DNA of 64,000 bases from contig SHYW01000002.1 of the NCBI GenBank assembly GCA_009692615.1, forward strand, positions 1-64,000. The letters run 5' to 3'. Positions 53,061 through 62,141 of the stretch are shown here, one piece after another (the stretch's first letter is position 1; the number at the start of each line of letters is the position of its first letter). The position numbers and the translations under genes were made by a program. The notes beneath the pieces were generated by a model. It was not told where the DNA came from and did not search any database. It was given only the letters and a program-made list of their open reading frames with translations. The DNA comes from Deltaproteobacteria bacterium (GTDB taxonomy: Bacteria; Desulfobacterota; Binatia; UBA9968).

Positions 53061-53960
53061 TCAAGCTCGCTGAGCAAGGTCGGTCTTCGCCAACTCCTCG
53101 ACAAACTTCACCAGCCCGGAGTGATCGAGATCGCCGAGCCCCATGCCTTTCATCGCGGTCATTATTTGACCGACGACGCCGGTGACCATCAGCGGCACGC
53201 CATATTCTGAGCCAGTCGCGAGGGCGATCTTCATGTCCTTCTCGTGCAAACGGATGCGGAAGCCGGGCTTAAAATTTCGGTCGAGCATTTTCTGACCATG
53301 GGCTTCGAGGATTTTCGACTGGGCGAAGCCGCCGAGCAGCGCTAGTCTGACCTTCGCCGGATCGACGCCGGCTTTGGCGGCGAGCACCAGCGCTTCGCTG
53401 ACGATCGCGATGGTCGTGCCGACGACCATTTGGTTTGCGGCTTTGGTTACCTGTCCGGCACCAGCGTCGCCGACATGGACGATATTTTTGCCGAGCTTCT
53501 CGAAGATCGGCATGGCACGTTCGACCGCCGACGTTTTTCCGCCGATCATGATCGATAGCGCCGCGGCGATGGCGCCAGCTTCACCACCGCTCACCGGCGC
53601 GTCGAGCATATCGCAGCCGCGCTTTTCGGCTTCCACGGCAAGCTTGCGCGCGACCACCGGCGAGATGCTCGACATGTCGATCAGTAACGTTGCCGATTTT
53701 ACACCGGCGAAGATGCCTTGCTCACCGGCGTAAACTAATTCCACATCCGGTGAATCAGGCAGCATGGTGATGATGACTTCGCTGCGCGCCGCGACTTCTT
53801 GCGAATTCGCCGCAACCTGGGCGCCTTCTTTGCTCAGCTCATCGACCGCCGCGCGGCTCCGGTTATGAATTACCAAAGGATATCCTGCTTTGAGTAGGTG
53901 GCGCGCCATGGGTTTGCCCATGATGCCGAGACCGATGAAACCGAGGGTTGGGTTGCTCAT
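53061..53960 (-). CDS. garR: 2-hydroxy-3-oxopropionate reductase/3-hydroxyisobutyrate dehydrogenase family
   Basis: It has 299 residues. The NAD(P) motif is GFIGLGIMGKPMA (residues 7-19); 'DAPVSGGEAGA' is the substrate-binding signature and 'GQVTKAANQ' carries the catalytic lysine. The protein would reduce tartronate semialdehyde to glycerate, linking to glyoxylate and to the glycolate oxidase genes at 60864-64000, but family members act on several beta-hydroxyacids. Confidence 0.85.
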   Translation of the reverse strand: MSNPTLGFIGLGIMGKPMARHLLKAGYPLVIHNRSRAAVDELSKEGAQVAANSQEVAARSEVIITMLPDSPDVELVYAGEQGIFAGVKSATLLIDMSSISPVVARKLAVEAEKRGCDMLDAPVSGGEAGAIAAALSIMIGGKTSAVERAMPIFEKLGKNIVHVGDAGAGQVTKAANQMVVGTTIAIVSEALVLAAKAGVDPAKVRLALLGGFAQSKILEAHGQKMLDRNFKPGFRIRLHEKDMKIALATGSEYGVPLMVTGVVGQIMTAMKGMGLGDLDHSGLVKFVEELAKTDLAQRA

Positions 53961-54006
53961 GATTATCTCCTATTCAAGTTCGCGGCTATAGAATAACTTT
54001 CTCGGA

Positions 54007-54033
54007 GTCCTTCGACAGGCTCAGGACGAACGG
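54007..54033. repeat. GTCCTTCGACAGGCTCAGGACGAACGG dispersed repeat
   Basis: This short sequence of the CCTTCGACAGGCTCAGGACG type is found between genes in many proteobacterial genomes. It carries a TCCT/AGGA partial palindrome. A single copy was noticed here, between garR and the downstream-reading binding-protein gene. Confidence 0.6.
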
Positions 54034-54072
54034 AAAAACCACTGCGGAGAACGCTACACATTGTTCGACGTT

Positions 54073-55038
54073 CTACGGCAAGTAGCTCAGATCGATGACC
54101 TGCTGCGGCGTGACGCTTTTCGCTTTGGGATTTTCTTTCACTAGTTCGTCGATGGCCAATTGGATTCCCTTCAACGTCGGTTTGCCGTCGTCTGGGAAGG
54201 CGCGGGCGCGGAAGTTGTAGTCGGCCTCGGCAAGCTGGCGGTCGTCGGTACGGATCGCTTTCATGGTTTCTTTGACGGCGCCCTCGCGGTTGGTTTTGTA
54301 GTAACGGATCGATTCAACATAGGCGCGCAGGAAACGGCGCAGCGCGTCGGGATTGTTTTTCAAATAGTCGCCGCGACTGACCACGCCGGTCATCTGATAA
54401 TCGATTTCCTTTTCGGCGAAGTCGACTAGGGGATTCAGGCCGGCTTTCTTGGCGACATGGCTGACGCCAGAGATCAGCGACGTCGCGTCGATGCTGCCCG
54501 CTTGTAGCGCGTTGATGCGCCCCACCGAGCCGCCGCCTTGGATAAATTTTACGTCGGTCTTGAGATTCAATCCGAGCTGCTCCAATGCCATCCTAGTCGC
54601 CAGTTCGTCGGTGCTGCCGTAGCGCGTGATGCCGACGACTTTACCTTTGAGTTGCGCGGCGCCGGTGATGTTGGGCCGGCTGAAAAACGTGTAGGGAAAA
54701 CGGTTATTGACGCCGCCGACGATCTTCACGTCGGCGCCTTCGACGTAGCCGTGCAGGAAAACCGTGGCGCTGGTGGTGATGATGTCGAGGCTTTTCGCGA
54801 GCAACACCTGCATAGCCACTGGACCGCCGGTGATTAGAACAATTTCCAATTCGAGATTATGTTTCCTGAGAATGCCGGCGTCTTTGGCCAAGGCGAAGGC
54901 GACTTTTTCAGTGCTGGTGGCGGCGGTGGTGCCGAGGCGAATCTTGGTGACTTGGGCGTCGGCATTGCCCATTGTCAGCGCGGCAAAGAGTGCGAGTAAG
55001 AATACAGACAAGCTTCTCAAGATTAGAATTTCTCCCAT
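54073..55038 (-). CDS. NMT1/TauA-type periplasmic solute-binding protein
   Basis: It has 321 residues. The signal peptide (core SVFLLALFAALTMG) is cut near ADAQ; the mature start is 'TKIRLGTTAATSTEKVAFAL', then 'DAGILRKHNLELEIV'. 'AAQLKGKVVGITRYGSTDEL' and 'KFIQGGGSVGRINALQAGSI' are landmarks. No transport partners adjoin it. Confidence 0.87.
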   Translation of the reverse strand: MGEILILRSLSVFLLALFAALTMGNADAQVTKIRLGTTAATSTEKVAFALAKDAGILRKHNLELEIVLITGGPVAMQVLLAKSLDIITTSATVFLHGYVEGADVKIVGGVNNRFPYTFFSRPNITGAAQLKGKVVGITRYGSTDELATRMALEQLGLNLKTDVKFIQGGGSVGRINALQAGSIDATSLISGVSHVAKKAGLNPLVDFAEKEIDYQMTGVVSRGDYLKNNPDALRRFLRAYVESIRYYKTNREGAVKETMKAIRTDDRQLAEADYNFRARAFPDDGKPTLKGIQLAIDELVKENPKAKSVTPQQVIDLSYLP

Positions 55039-55176
55039 GGGTGTTTTGTTTCAGTCAGATATGACAAATGGGCGGGTAAACGCAAGGCGGTGAATGGGGT
55101 GGGACAGTTGCGACCGTCCCCTACATTCGGATATGCCTTTGTCATCGTAATTTGGTTGCGGTATGTTACGGGCAAG

Positions 55177-55860
55177 ATGGAAACAAAAATATTTTCATGG
55201 CTGGGCAGAGAGTTTGTCGAGATTGTCGGCGAAGCGCGAACCGGTGTGGCGGTCGAGGCCGCGACCGCCGAGTTGTTTCAGAGATTCGCCGACACCCTCA
55301 GTCCGCTCGGTTTGTCGCTCGATAACGCGGTGCGGATTCGGGTCTTCGGCCGCGACCGACAGGCGCGTACAGACGCGACGGTGGCGCGCTCCATGGTTCT
55401 CAACGGCAACCGGCGCGCCGCGAGTTCGAGTTTCATATCGCAGGAATGGTACGATTCGAACGGCGCCGCTGGACTGGAACTGCTGGTCATGCGGCCGCTG
55501 AATTCCGCCGCGCGAAGACAGCCGGTCGATTTCGTACCGGCGCGCAATTATCTCTGCTATCTAGTTTACGATTCGCTGTTGTTTTTCTCCGGCTTTACTT
55601 CCGAGGGGGCGACTTTGGCAGAGCAGGTTAGTGATGTGCTCGGCACCTTGGATCGCGCCTTCGCGCGGGCGCAAACCGATTGGTCGAAAGTGAAAAAATT
55701 ATCGTTGTTGCTGCAACGCGGTTCAAATGTTGACAAGGTGCGGCAAGTTCTTGCCGCCGCTAATCGTCTGAGCGTGCCAGACATAGAGTTTACGTTTGTC
55801 GATGGTTTCGCCGGCGAAAAATATTTGGTCGAGATCGAGGCGACGGCGTTGGCTGTTTAG
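55177..55860 (+). CDS. RidA-like (YjgF/YER057c/UK114 superfamily) protein
   Basis: It has 227 residues from ATG 55177; an upstream open frame is not protein-like. Two RidA-like alpha/beta modules are suggested by 'AELFQRFADTLSPLGLSLDN' followed by a strand RIRVFG, and by 'GTLDRAFARAQTDWSKVKKL' followed by SLLLQ; the C-terminus 'GEKYLVEIEATALA' matches the fold's last strand. The catalytic arginine of true RidA deaminases is not clear, so only the fold is proposed. Confidence 0.55.
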   Translation: METKIFSWLGREFVEIVGEARTGVAVEAATAELFQRFADTLSPLGLSLDNAVRIRVFGRDRQARTDATVARSMVLNGNRRAASSSFISQEWYDSNGAAGLELLVMRPLNSAARRQPVDFVPARNYLCYLVYDSLLFFSGFTSEGATLAEQVSDVLGTLDRAFARAQTDWSKVKKLSLLLQRGSNVDKVRQVLAAANRLSVPDIEFTFVDGFAGEKYLVEIEATALAV

Positions 55861-55993
55861 GACGCCCTCGCTACGGCCCTGCGGGCCTACTCGGGCAATC
55901 GGAAGGAATGCTCGATGATTTCGCACGCCAGCAAAGCGACGGCGTTGATAAAAGGTTAAGAGCGGTCCGACTTCCTTTCCGATTCCCTGAGTA

Positions 55994-56013
55994 GCGACCG
56001 TCGTCGGTCGTGT
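55994..56013. repeat. CGACCGTCGTCGGTCG hairpin
   Basis: GACCG and CGGTC pair around a short loop within 'GTAGCGACCGTCGTCGGTCG'. It is related to the GTAGGGGCGACC family. It lies in the 180-base gap between the RidA-like gene and the stop of the binding protein at 56041. Confidence 0.45.
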
Positions 56014-56040
56014 AGCGAGGGGTGCAATTTTACTCTTCGA

Positions 56041-57048
56041 TCACTTCTTCCAAAACAGCTCCCTGAATTCTTTCTCGTATTCACTAACCTTGCGGAACAT
56101 GTCGGCGGGGACGTAGTGGATTTTTAGCGCGGCTTGATCGAGCTTCGAGATTGTCGGTTTGACGCTCGGACGGACCGGTACGCGTGACAGGTTCTTGATG
56201 ATCGTTTGACCTTCTTCCGACATGACGTAGTTGATCAGCAGCTTGCCGGCATTGGTATGGGGAGCTTTGGTCGAGAGCGCGATGACATTGATCGAGGTGA
56301 CGATGGGATCGGACGTGGCCGACCAGTCGACGCGCGCGCCTTTTTGTTTGAGCTGTTCGATCTCGAAGGGAAAAACCAGCGCGGCGTGAAATTCTCCCGC
56401 CGCGAGTAGCTGGGCAAGCAGACTATGGCCGCGGCGGAGCTGCGGCTGTTGCGCCGCCAGGGCGCGCAGAAATTTTCCGGCTTTCTCCCGGCCCCAGTAG
56501 TCGACCAGCGTGCCGTACCACTCGAACTCTTCTTCGTCCATGGCGAACTTGCCCTTCCAAAAGGGCGCGAGTAAATCATTCCAATCCTTGGGGCGATCCT
56601 TTTCGCCGAGCATCGCGGTGTTGTAGCCGATCACGAAGTTGCGCGCATAGATCGCGGTGAAGTTTTTGTCGCGGTCTTTGGCACGCGCCGGATAGGCTTC
56701 GGCTTCCGGCGGGTCATAGGCTTGCAGCAGGTTGCGCGATTTGAGCAAGCCCATCTCCATGCTGCTGACGCTCACGACATCGGATAAAAATTGGCCCGCC
56801 GAGGTTTCCGCCAACACGCGCTGGCGCAGCTTCTCGCCGGTGCTGCGCAGCACTTGAACTTTGAGAAACGGATATTTTTTGCTGAAGCCGGCAACGATCG
56901 CCTGGTTATCGCCGGCGGAAGTGGTGGTGTACCAGACGACTTCCTTGTCGTTCTTCGCGGCGGTGGTGAGTGAATTCAAATCGGCCTGCGCCCAAGCGTC
57001 GATTCCAAATAGCAACGCAATGATCAGCAGCGCAAAAGTTTTTTTCAT
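56041..57048 (-). CDS. Family 1 (AfuA/FutA/PotD-like) periplasmic solute-binding protein
   Basis: It has 335 residues. The signal peptide MKKTFALLIIALLFGIDAWA is cut before QAD. 'KEVVWYTTTSAGDNQAIVAG' and 'ERVLAETSAGQFLSDVV'-like segments, 'RNFVIGYNTAMLGEKDRPKD' and 'YVMSEEGQTIIKNLSRVPVR' are typical of the ferric-iron/thiamine/polyamine class, unlike the TauA-type proteins elsewhere in the window. It follows the diiron protein gene by nine bases and has no permease or ATPase neighbour. Confidence 0.88.
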   Translation of the reverse strand: MKKTFALLIIALLFGIDAWAQADLNSLTTAAKNDKEVVWYTTTSAGDNQAIVAGFSKKYPFLKVQVLRSTGEKLRQRVLAETSAGQFLSDVVSVSSMEMGLLKSRNLLQAYDPPEAEAYPARAKDRDKNFTAIYARNFVIGYNTAMLGEKDRPKDWNDLLAPFWKGKFAMDEEEFEWYGTLVDYWGREKAGKFLRALAAQQPQLRRGHSLLAQLLAAGEFHAALVFPFEIEQLKQKGARVDWSATSDPIVTSINVIALSTKAPHTNAGKLLINYVMSEEGQTIIKNLSRVPVRPSVKPTISKLDQAALKIHYVPADMFRKVSEYEKEFRELFWKK

Positions 57049-57057
57049 CGGATTTTC

Positions 57058-57729
57058 TTAGGCGTACTCGCGATAGAGACCTTCGAATTTGCCGAGCTTG
57101 ATGCGCACCATGTATTGAGCGCTTTCACGAACCAGCCGTTCCTCACGGGGGGTTTTGACCATCTTGGCGATCAGCTCCGCCGAGCGCGCGGTGTGGTCCT
57201 GGTCGGCGACCATGTGGACGGAGAAAAACGTCAGGTCGCGGTCCGAGAGGCCGTAGTATTTGCGGCCGGCGTTCAAGAATTCTTTCGAGTAACGGCAGAC
57301 CATGCTTTCGCTGGTCAGCGCCGAGGCGCGATTTTGCGGCGCGTAGCCCATCAGCGTGTTGTAGACCGTGCGCGCGGAATGAATCTGACATTCGAACATC
57401 TGCGTCGCCTCGCTGAAGTCTTCTTCTTTGAGACCGATGGCGAGGCCAAAGCGTTTCGCCAAGTCGGGGTGGCTTTGCTCTTCGGTGAATTGCTCGGTGA
57501 AGTAGTCGAACATCACCGGCTCGTGGGCGTTTTTCACCATGCCGAGCGCGAAGGACTTTAGAATCGCTTTGTTGTGCAGGTAGTGCTGGATCGCCCAGCC
57601 CTGCATTCTTTTGAGCGATAATTTGCCCGCGCGCAGTTCGGTGAAATACTGCGTGTCCAGCAAACTCTGAATGCCTGGTTCGATGATTTCTTTTCTTACC
57701 GAATCAACGAGCGCTTTGCCGTCTATCAT
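57058..57729 (-). CDS. Haem-oxygenase-like diiron protein (TenA/PqqC/CADD/UndA type)
   Basis: It has 223 residues from ATG 57729; the AAAGGAG seven bases upstream decides this start over 57747. It is all-helical. 'WAIQHYLHNKAILKSFALGM' and 'TEQFTEEQSHPDLAKRF' (E-x-x-H) and 'FFSVHMVADQDHTARSAELI' (H-x-x-x-D-x-x-H) match the ligand pattern of haem-oxygenase-like diiron oxidases; a middle 'TSESMV' offers the third acid. Members include pABA synthase CADD and fatty-acid decarboxylase UndA. It is the middle gene of an operon between two different binding proteins. Confidence 0.75.
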   Translation of the reverse strand: MIDGKALVDSVRKEIIEPGIQSLLDTQYFTELRAGKLSLKRMQGWAIQHYLHNKAILKSFALGMVKNAHEPVMFDYFTEQFTEEQSHPDLAKRFGLAIGLKEEDFSEATQMFECQIHSARTVYNTLMGYAPQNRASALTSESMVCRYSKEFLNAGRKYYGLSDRDLTFFSVHMVADQDHTARSAELIAKMVKTPREERLVRESAQYMVRIKLGKFEGLYREYA

Positions 57730-57764
57730 ATAAAACTCCTTTGCCAACTGATTACTGACAACTA

Positions 57765-58748
57765 TTATTTCCCAGCCAACACCTGATCGAGCAAGCTGTA
57801 GTCGGTTACCGCGGCGACATTGACTGGCGCCGGGATCTGCTTCTGAGCATAAGCTAGGTCAAAATATTCTTGCATGTCTTTGATCGCGATCTTGCCATCC
57901 GCTGTCAGCGTCGACAGCCATTGCTCATAAACCGTCTCGGCGATTTTTTGCTCGATGCGCCAGCGCTCGCGAATGTAATTGACCACCCAGTTGCGCTCCT
58001 TGTGGCTGAATGCGTTGGCGTCGAGCATGACGCGCATGACGCTCTTGATGCGGTTGGCGTCGTTTTTTAGTCTGACGTCGTTGACCACTAAGCCGCTGGT
58101 GGGAAACTGCATGGGCAACTCGTCCGCCGAGGCGATCTGGCGAAATCCTTTTTGCGTCATGATGACGTTATGCGGGCCGGAGAGCACCGCCGCCGACACC
58201 GCGCCTTGGCCGAGACTGGTTACGGTGTTCGACACGGAACCGGTTTGCGTGAAACTAACCTTTTCCGGATCGCCACCCTTCGCCTTCAATAGCAGACGCA
58301 CGACCAAATGCTGCAAGCTGCCGATGCGATCGACGCCGATGCGTTTGCCGGCGAGATTGCTGACGGATGAAACGGTTGGCTCGGCGACGAGAAAGAACGG
58401 CGGCTTGCGCAGGCCGATCATCACGCCCTTGAGCGGCGCGCCTTGGGCGGTGGCGACGATGCCGGTGGTGTAGCCGGTCAAGAAGTCTATTTCACCGGCG
58501 GCTAGCGCTGCCACCGGCAACGGGCCGGCCATCTGAATCAACTCGACATCAATGCCATGCTTTTTGAATAAGCCGGCGTCGCGGGCGATGAAGATATTCA
58601 AAAACGAGACGCTGAAGGCGGAGTAGGCCATGCGCACACGGCGATTGTCTTGAGCGAGCGCGCCACCGGCAATTAGCAACGGCAGTAGAAAGACTAGCCA
58701 CGCGATGCGCGGCTGGAAGCTTCGATTGCTTGATGTCTTACCAGTCAC
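57765..58748 (-). CDS. NMT1/TauA-type periplasmic solute-binding protein
   Basis: It has 327 residues. The signal peptide (core AWLVFLLPLLIAGGALA) is cut before QDN. 'FLNIFIARDAGLFKKHGIDV' is the family opening and 'VSNLAGKRIGVDRIGSLQHL' the second-lobe landmark. It is the first gene of a three-gene minus-strand operon with the diiron protein (35 bases on) and the family 1 binding protein. Confidence 0.87.
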   Translation of the reverse strand: MTGKTSSNRSFQPRIAWLVFLLPLLIAGGALAQDNRRVRMAYSAFSVSFLNIFIARDAGLFKKHGIDVELIQMAGPLPVAALAAGEIDFLTGYTTGIVATAQGAPLKGVMIGLRKPPFFLVAEPTVSSVSNLAGKRIGVDRIGSLQHLVVRLLLKAKGGDPEKVSFTQTGSVSNTVTSLGQGAVSAAVLSGPHNVIMTQKGFRQIASADELPMQFPTSGLVVNDVRLKNDANRIKSVMRVMLDANAFSHKERNWVVNYIRERWRIEQKIAETVYEQWLSTLTADGKIAIKDMQEYFDLAYAQKQIPAPVNVAAVTDYSLLDQVLAGK

Positions 58749-58808
58749 GCAGCGACTATATCCAGCGTCGAAAGCTTGTCAACGTTTCGCCGTGGCAAAG
58801 TTGGGTGG

Positions 58809-58852
58809 CTAAACGAACAAGACCGAGCCTGGGCTCGGTCTTGTTCGTTTAG
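58809..58852. terminator. Perfect 21-bp-stem palindrome
   Basis: CTAAACGAACAAGACCGAGCC (58809-58829) pairs without mismatch to GGCTCGGTCTTGTTCGTTTAG (58832-58852) around a two-base loop. It lies just past the stop of the lytic transglycosylase (minus strand) and upstream of the next operon on that strand. Its length and perfection are unusual for an ordinary terminator, and no T-run follows on either side. Confidence 0.7.
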
Positions 58853-58873
58853 GCTGATTGTCGAATCGTTGCG

Positions 58874-60097
58874 TTATGCCTGCGGGATCACCAGCAACGC
58901 GCCGGCCCGGACGAAGCGGGCTTGGCGCAGGCCGTTGGCTTGTAAGATGCGCTGCACCGATGCGTTGTAACGGCGGGCGATTTGAAAAATCGTCTCACCC
59001 GGTTTGACTCGGTGGTGCACTACCTGAGTTTGCACCGCCGGTTGGCGCGTCGTTGGCTGCGCTTGGACGACGGCGACGGGCGGTTCACTGCTGCGATCTT
59101 GCGGTAGCTTTACGCGATAACCGGCCGGCGCGATGCTCATGGCCGGGCTCAGTGCCGGGTTCCAACTGAGCAACTCGTCGCGGCTCAAGCCGCTGGTCTT
59201 GATCAACGAAGCGACTGAAGTGTTGGCGCTCAGCTGAATTTCTTGCACGGGCGCCGCCGGCTCGAGTTTGAGTCCGGGAAAGTATTGATCGTACTTGCTG
59301 CCGATCTCGACCGCGGCGAGGAATTCGGCATAAAAGTGTTTCGGCGCGAAGCCAAAGTAGGGATGTTGATAACGTTGAATCAGATCGACGAGGTTATTCG
59401 AACCGACTTCGCGGACGGCGCGAGCGATGCCGGCGGGGCCGTAATTATAAGACGTGATCGCCAGCGGCCAACTGCCCAAGAAATCGTAGGCTTGTTTCAA
59501 ATAGGCCGCGGCGGCGCGAGATGCGTCGTAGGGATCGCGCCGTTCGTCGATGGCGGCGTTGACGCGCATGTACTGGCGCCCGGTGGCGGGCATGAATTGC
59601 CAAATGCCCAAGGCGCCGACCGACGAACGGGCGCTGTTGTCGTAGGACGATTCGACGATCGGCAAATAGGTCAGCTCCGCCGGTAAACCACGCTCGCGAA
59701 AAATTTGCTGGATCTGGGCGATGTATCGGCCCGAGCGTTTGATGCCGGCGGCGGTGCGTTCTTTGACGCCGCGCTGGGCTTTGACGCGCTCGATGTCGAC
59801 GTTGTTGGCCGCGGCGATGCGGGCGCGCTCGCCATTGATATATTCGTTGCTGCGGCTGTCTGGGCCGACATCGTTCGCTTCGTAGATCTTGCTCGGATCC
59901 TGAGGATCGAAGTAGATCAACTGGGCGAGACTATATTCGGTGAAAATCTTTTTCCAGAATTCGATCGATGACTCGAGTCCCGCCGGGATCGGAAACGAAT
60001 ACTGACTGGACGAATTGATTTGGGCACCGACCTGGGCCGGCGCAAAAGCCAAAACGCATATCAACAGAAGTGAGAACCGCCTCATATGTGCACCCAT
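58874..60097 (-). CDS. Lytic transglycosylase with LysM domain (MltD-like)
   Basis: It has 407 residues from ATG 60097, fixed by a near-perfect AAGGAGGTGA. A signal peptide (core FSLLLICVLAFAPAQVGA) is followed by an SLT domain with catalytic Glu149 in 'LPIVESSYDNSARSSVGALG' and the G-I-W-Q-F and 'ITSYNYGPAGIARAV' motifs. A linker rich in Gln, Pro and Val leads to a C-terminal LysM ('HRVKPGETIFQIARRYN'). An extra degenerate LysM-like segment ('SANTSVASLIKTSGLSRDEL') precedes it. It cleaves peptidoglycan in the periplasm. Confidence 0.92.
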   Translation of the reverse strand: MGAHMRRFSLLLICVLAFAPAQVGAQINSSSQYSFPIPAGLESSIEFWKKIFTEYSLAQLIYFDPQDPSKIYEANDVGPDSRSNEYINGERARIAAANNVDIERVKAQRGVKERTAAGIKRSGRYIAQIQQIFRERGLPAELTYLPIVESSYDNSARSSVGALGIWQFMPATGRQYMRVNAAIDERRDPYDASRAAAAYLKQAYDFLGSWPLAITSYNYGPAGIARAVREVGSNNLVDLIQRYQHPYFGFAPKHFYAEFLAAVEIGSKYDQYFPGLKLEPAAPVQEIQLSANTSVASLIKTSGLSRDELLSWNPALSPAMSIAPAGYRVKLPQDRSSEPPVAVVQAQPTTRQPAVQTQVVHHRVKPGETIFQIARRYNASVQRILQANGLRQARFVRAGALLVIPQA

Positions 60098-60333
60098 CGT
60101 TGTCACCTCCTTATAAAACCCACAACCACAGAGCAGCAACTCAAGTGCCAACGCACATGGAGCGTATTGTAGGGAAGTTTCTTGGTATAAACAATCCTAT
60201 CTTGGCAGTTAAACGATTGCTGACGCGGTTTGTTGCCGGCGAACTTGCACTGTGAGGGTAGCGCGGTCAGGCAAATAGTTCCTAAAAGTATATTCCCGGC
60301 CGCGATTTGACGCGGCCGGCGGCACTGACTATA

Positions 60334-60867
60334 ATGCGGCGAAATTTAGTTGGGGGGTTGGATTTGGAATATTCGACGTTAGTTTTGCTGGCGGAAGCGG
60401 TGCTGCGCGCGATCTTGGGTTGGCGCATGTTGATCAGCGGCGTGAGCAATGTCCAGCGCTGGCCCAATCCGGTGCAGACCGCGAGCATCTTGTTTCCCAA
60501 GGGCGCGACTTTTTTCGGCGCGGCGGCGACCTTTTTAATGATCGTCGGTGGTTTCGGCACGGCGGTGGGATTTCAGACGCCGATCTGCGCGGTGATGATT
60601 ATTATTTTTCTGCTGCCGACTTTCGCTCTGCACTGGCATTGGCTCAAAGTGCTGCCGACCATGGTGCCGGTCGTCCAAGCGGCGCTCAAAGACGACAAGA
60701 CGAAAAATTATTTTCGTTCCTTCGACCGGCAATCCTATCATGCCCACGAAGTCGGCCTGCGCGACAATTTGGTTTTCGTTTCCGCCGCAGTTTATTTCGC
60801 CGTCAAAGGCAGCGCCGGCTTCGGCATCGACAATTGGCTCAGTAATTGGGTTATCCGATTCTTCTAA
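60334..60867 (+). CDS. DoxX-like membrane protein
   Basis: It has 177 residues from ATG 60334; a TTG at 60364 preceded by GGGGGG is an alternative start. There are four membrane helices; 'AEAVLRAILGWRMLISGVSN' and 'GATFFGAAATFLMIVGGFGT' resemble the DoxX/SURF4 quinone-reductase-like family. The C-terminal 'NLVFVSAAVYFAVKGSAGFG' is the usual fourth helix. It converges with the glcE gene (4-base overlap of ends). Confidence 0.6.
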   Translation: MRRNLVGGLDLEYSTLVLLAEAVLRAILGWRMLISGVSNVQRWPNPVQTASILFPKGATFFGAAATFLMIVGGFGTAVGFQTPICAVMIIIFLLPTFALHWHWLKVLPTMVPVVQAALKDDKTKNYFRSFDRQSYHAHEVGLRDNLVFVSAAVYFAVKGSAGFGIDNWLSNWVIRFF

Positions 60868-62141
60868 AGACCAGCGACGAATCGTCCTGGATTGAGAATT
60901 GTCTGCGGGTCGAACTTCTGTTTGATTTCGCGCATCAGCGCGAACGCCGGCGGCGTCGGCCCCCAAACTTCTACGCCCTGCTTGAGTGCCGCCGGCGCGG
61001 CGAACATGACCGCGTAGCCGCGCTCTTGTCGAGCTAACTCGATCAGTCGTGAAAACTCGCCGGCGAAAGCGCGATTCGCCGGACCGGCAAACCATATAAT
61101 GCCTAGCGCCATGTCGGCGGCGATCACTGTCGTCGCGGTCTGAGAATTTTCTCGTGCGCGGATCATCGCCTTCAGTGATTTTCGCGGTATCGTCAAGCGA
61201 AAAGCCAACTGTTCAGCGGCGAAAGGCAGGTCGCGCAGATCTTGCCAGAGATGCTGAGCGCTTTGTGCTGGCAGCGATTCGCTACGCATGCCGAGCTGTT
61301 GCGCCATGGAATCTACTTCGCGCAGCTGGCGCGCGACGGTTTCGGCGAATCCTTCGAAGCTGACCGCGAGCTGCCAATTTTTCTCGCCGTCGCCGCGCAG
61401 AAACAGTGCGGCGGGTAGCAGTTTCGAATTGTTAATTGCGTCGGCTAATTCTTCAACTTGTTTCAAGCTGCCCTGAGCGACGGCGCTGGCGCTGTGCTCT
61501 GGAATCGGTGCGACGCGCATCGTCAATTCCGTGATGATGCCCAAAGTGCCGAGCGAACCGGTGAACAGTTTACACATGTCGTAGCCGGCGACGTTCTTGA
61601 CGACTTTGCCGCCGGCTTTGATCTGCTCGCCGGAAGCGAGCGCGACTTTCATGCCGATCACCAGATCGCGCACGGCGCCCCAACTGCTTCTTCGCGGCCC
61701 ATACAAATTCGCCGCGACTATGCCGCCGAGAGTCGCGCGTTCGGGAAACGGCGCATCGAAGGGCGCGAATTGTTTTTGCTTCGTCAGCTCCGCTTGCAGA
61801 GCGTTCAGCGTCATGCCGCTTTGTACCGTAACGGTGAGATTGGCGGCATCGTGTTCGATCAATCGATTCAACTGCGTCGTGGCGATGACCACGTCGGCTT
61901 GGCGCGGCGGATTGCCGAGCGCCATCGCCGTGCCGCCGCCCCAGGGAATCACCGCCGCTCGAACGCTATTGCAAATTCGTAGCGCGACGGCCAACTGTTC
62001 TGCTGACACCGGTTGGCAAATCAACGCCGGGACTTTGCCATCGACGGCGTGGGCCGCCAGTGTGCTGGGTTCGGTGCTGACGTTGGCGGCGCCGAGTTCG
62101 CTTTCGAGTTGGCGCGTCAGTTGCTCGGCGGAGATTTTCAT
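60864..62141 (-). CDS. glcE: Glycolate oxidase FAD-binding subunit
   Basis: It has 425 residues from ATG 62141, which overlaps the glcF TGA by four bases (ATGA); the frame is open far upstream inside glcF but is not protein-like there. The PCMH-type FAD domain is seen as 'VIPWGGGTAMALG', 'ERATLGGIVAANLYGPRRSS' and 'KNVAGYDMCKLFTGSLGTLG'. The C-terminus 'KFDPQTILNPGRFVAGL' is characteristic. Part of the glycolate:acceptor oxidoreductase GlcDEF. Confidence 0.93.
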   Translation of the reverse strand: MKISAEQLTRQLESELGAANVSTEPSTLAAHAVDGKVPALICQPVSAEQLAVALRICNSVRAAVIPWGGGTAMALGNPPRQADVVIATTQLNRLIEHDAANLTVTVQSGMTLNALQAELTKQKQFAPFDAPFPERATLGGIVAANLYGPRRSSWGAVRDLVIGMKVALASGEQIKAGGKVVKNVAGYDMCKLFTGSLGTLGIITELTMRVAPIPEHSASAVAQGSLKQVEELADAINNSKLLPAALFLRGDGEKNWQLAVSFEGFAETVARQLREVDSMAQQLGMRSESLPAQSAQHLWQDLRDLPFAAEQLAFRLTIPRKSLKAMIRARENSQTATTVIAADMALGIIWFAGPANRAFAGEFSRLIELARQERGYAVMFAAPAALKQGVEVWGPTPPAFALMREIKQKFDPQTILNPGRFVAGL

